Notes under the pieces: model-generated
The model's input: the letters and a program-made list of their open reading frames with translations, nothing else
Told to the model about the DNA's origin: nothing
The model's database searches: none
Position numbers and translations under genes: made by a program
Part shown: positions 6,026 through 6,400 of the stretch, piece after piece
Layout: each line of letters begins with the position of its first letter
How positions within the stretch are numbered: the stretch's first letter is position 1
Origin: Bacteroidales bacterium
GTDB taxonomy: Bacteria > Bacteroidota > Bacteroidia > Bacteroidales > UBA10428
DNA length: 6,400 nucleotides
NCBI GenBank assembly: GCA_016935595.1
Contig: JAFGQQ010000247.1
Span: 1 to 6,400, forward strand
Direction: 5' to 3'

Positions 6026-6400
6026 TTTTTTATGTTTTTAGTTTTACATTTATTAATTTTTATATTTTTAATTGCATATATTCTATTTTAGCTTTTTAGC
6101 TTTGGTATTTATTTAGTTAATGGTTAATTTTTAAGTATTTTTATTGTATGACAAAATCTGTTTAAAATACCCTAGTGAGATTTTATGGTTTTTTTAATTG
6201 TTTATAATAAAGCTGTTTGGCATTACTATATTATATCGTATAATGGATTCAAACTAATAAAGATATAACTGCTTTATCAGTAACAAAGCTGTTACAAACA
6301 AAATAAATATAACTTCTTCCTGTTTTGTGCGTGACGTGATCGCTCTCAGAAATTTTATTTGATTATCAGTTATTTATGATTTTTATTTGGGTAATTTGGG
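6026..6400. other. 375-bp AT-rich region upstream of the LamG gene, no gene seen
   Basis: Neither strand has a credible coding frame up to the window edge. The stretch should hold the promoter of the LamG gene, but I find no good TAnnTTTG box on the minus strand. Two small perfect dyads are present. One is ATTATA-tcg-TATAAT (6230-6244); the other is GTAACA-aagc-TGTTAC (6280-6295), a 6-bp stem with a 4-base loop. Either could be an operator or chance in AT-rich DNA. The A-rich run just before the ATG at 6025 is the usual translation leader for this phylum. Confidence 0.5.

Noticed and set aside
6097..6104. TAGCTTTG on the plus strand, matching the Bacteroidota -7 box
   Set aside because: No good -33 partner and no plus-strand gene follows before the window ends, so it is probably chance.
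1..6400. A new defence, CRISPR or mobile-element system
   Set aside because: There are no regularly spaced repeats, nuclease, transposase, integrase, reverse transcriptase or toxin motifs. The two genes are exported surface-type proteins.

Overview
The window looks like chromosomal DNA from a member of the Bacteroidota. The evidence is strong A+T bias, A-rich translation leaders without a Shine-Dalgarno sequence, a TATCTTTG-type promoter box, and two exported proteins built in ways typical of that phylum. The tail-fibre-like C-terminus on a LamG protein is especially characteristic. The exact lineage cannot be read from the sequence.

Layout. Positions 1-4397 (minus strand) are one uninterrupted reading frame of at least 1465 codons. 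I checked every in-frame codon and found no stop. It encodes a very large secreted or envelope protein, and its 3' end lies outside the window. It resembles, from memory, a conserved Bacteroidota family of about 1500 residues with no assigned function, and it carries at least two internal duplications. Positions 4398-4972 hold no gene. This gap contains a candidate promoter and a perfect 13-bp dyad in the leader of the large gene. It also contains a G+C-rich repeat island: a 36-bp inverted repeat pair about 210 bp apart, enclosing an AT-rich stem-loop and a short tandem repeat. Positions 4973-6025 (minus) encode a 350-residue secreted LamG/jelly-roll protein with a tail-fibre-like tail. Positions 6026-6400 are AT-rich and non-coding as far as I can see.

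How the parts relate. Both genes point left, and the LamG gene lies upstream of the large one. They are separated by 575 bp that include a plausible promoter for the large gene, so they are probably independent transcription units. Nothing shows that they act in one pathway; both products simply appear to be exported. I see no RNA genes, CRISPR array, transposase or defence system. The most distinctive items are the uncharacterised giant protein with its duplicated modules and the compact intergenic repeat element, one arm of which begins at the base after the LamG stop codon.
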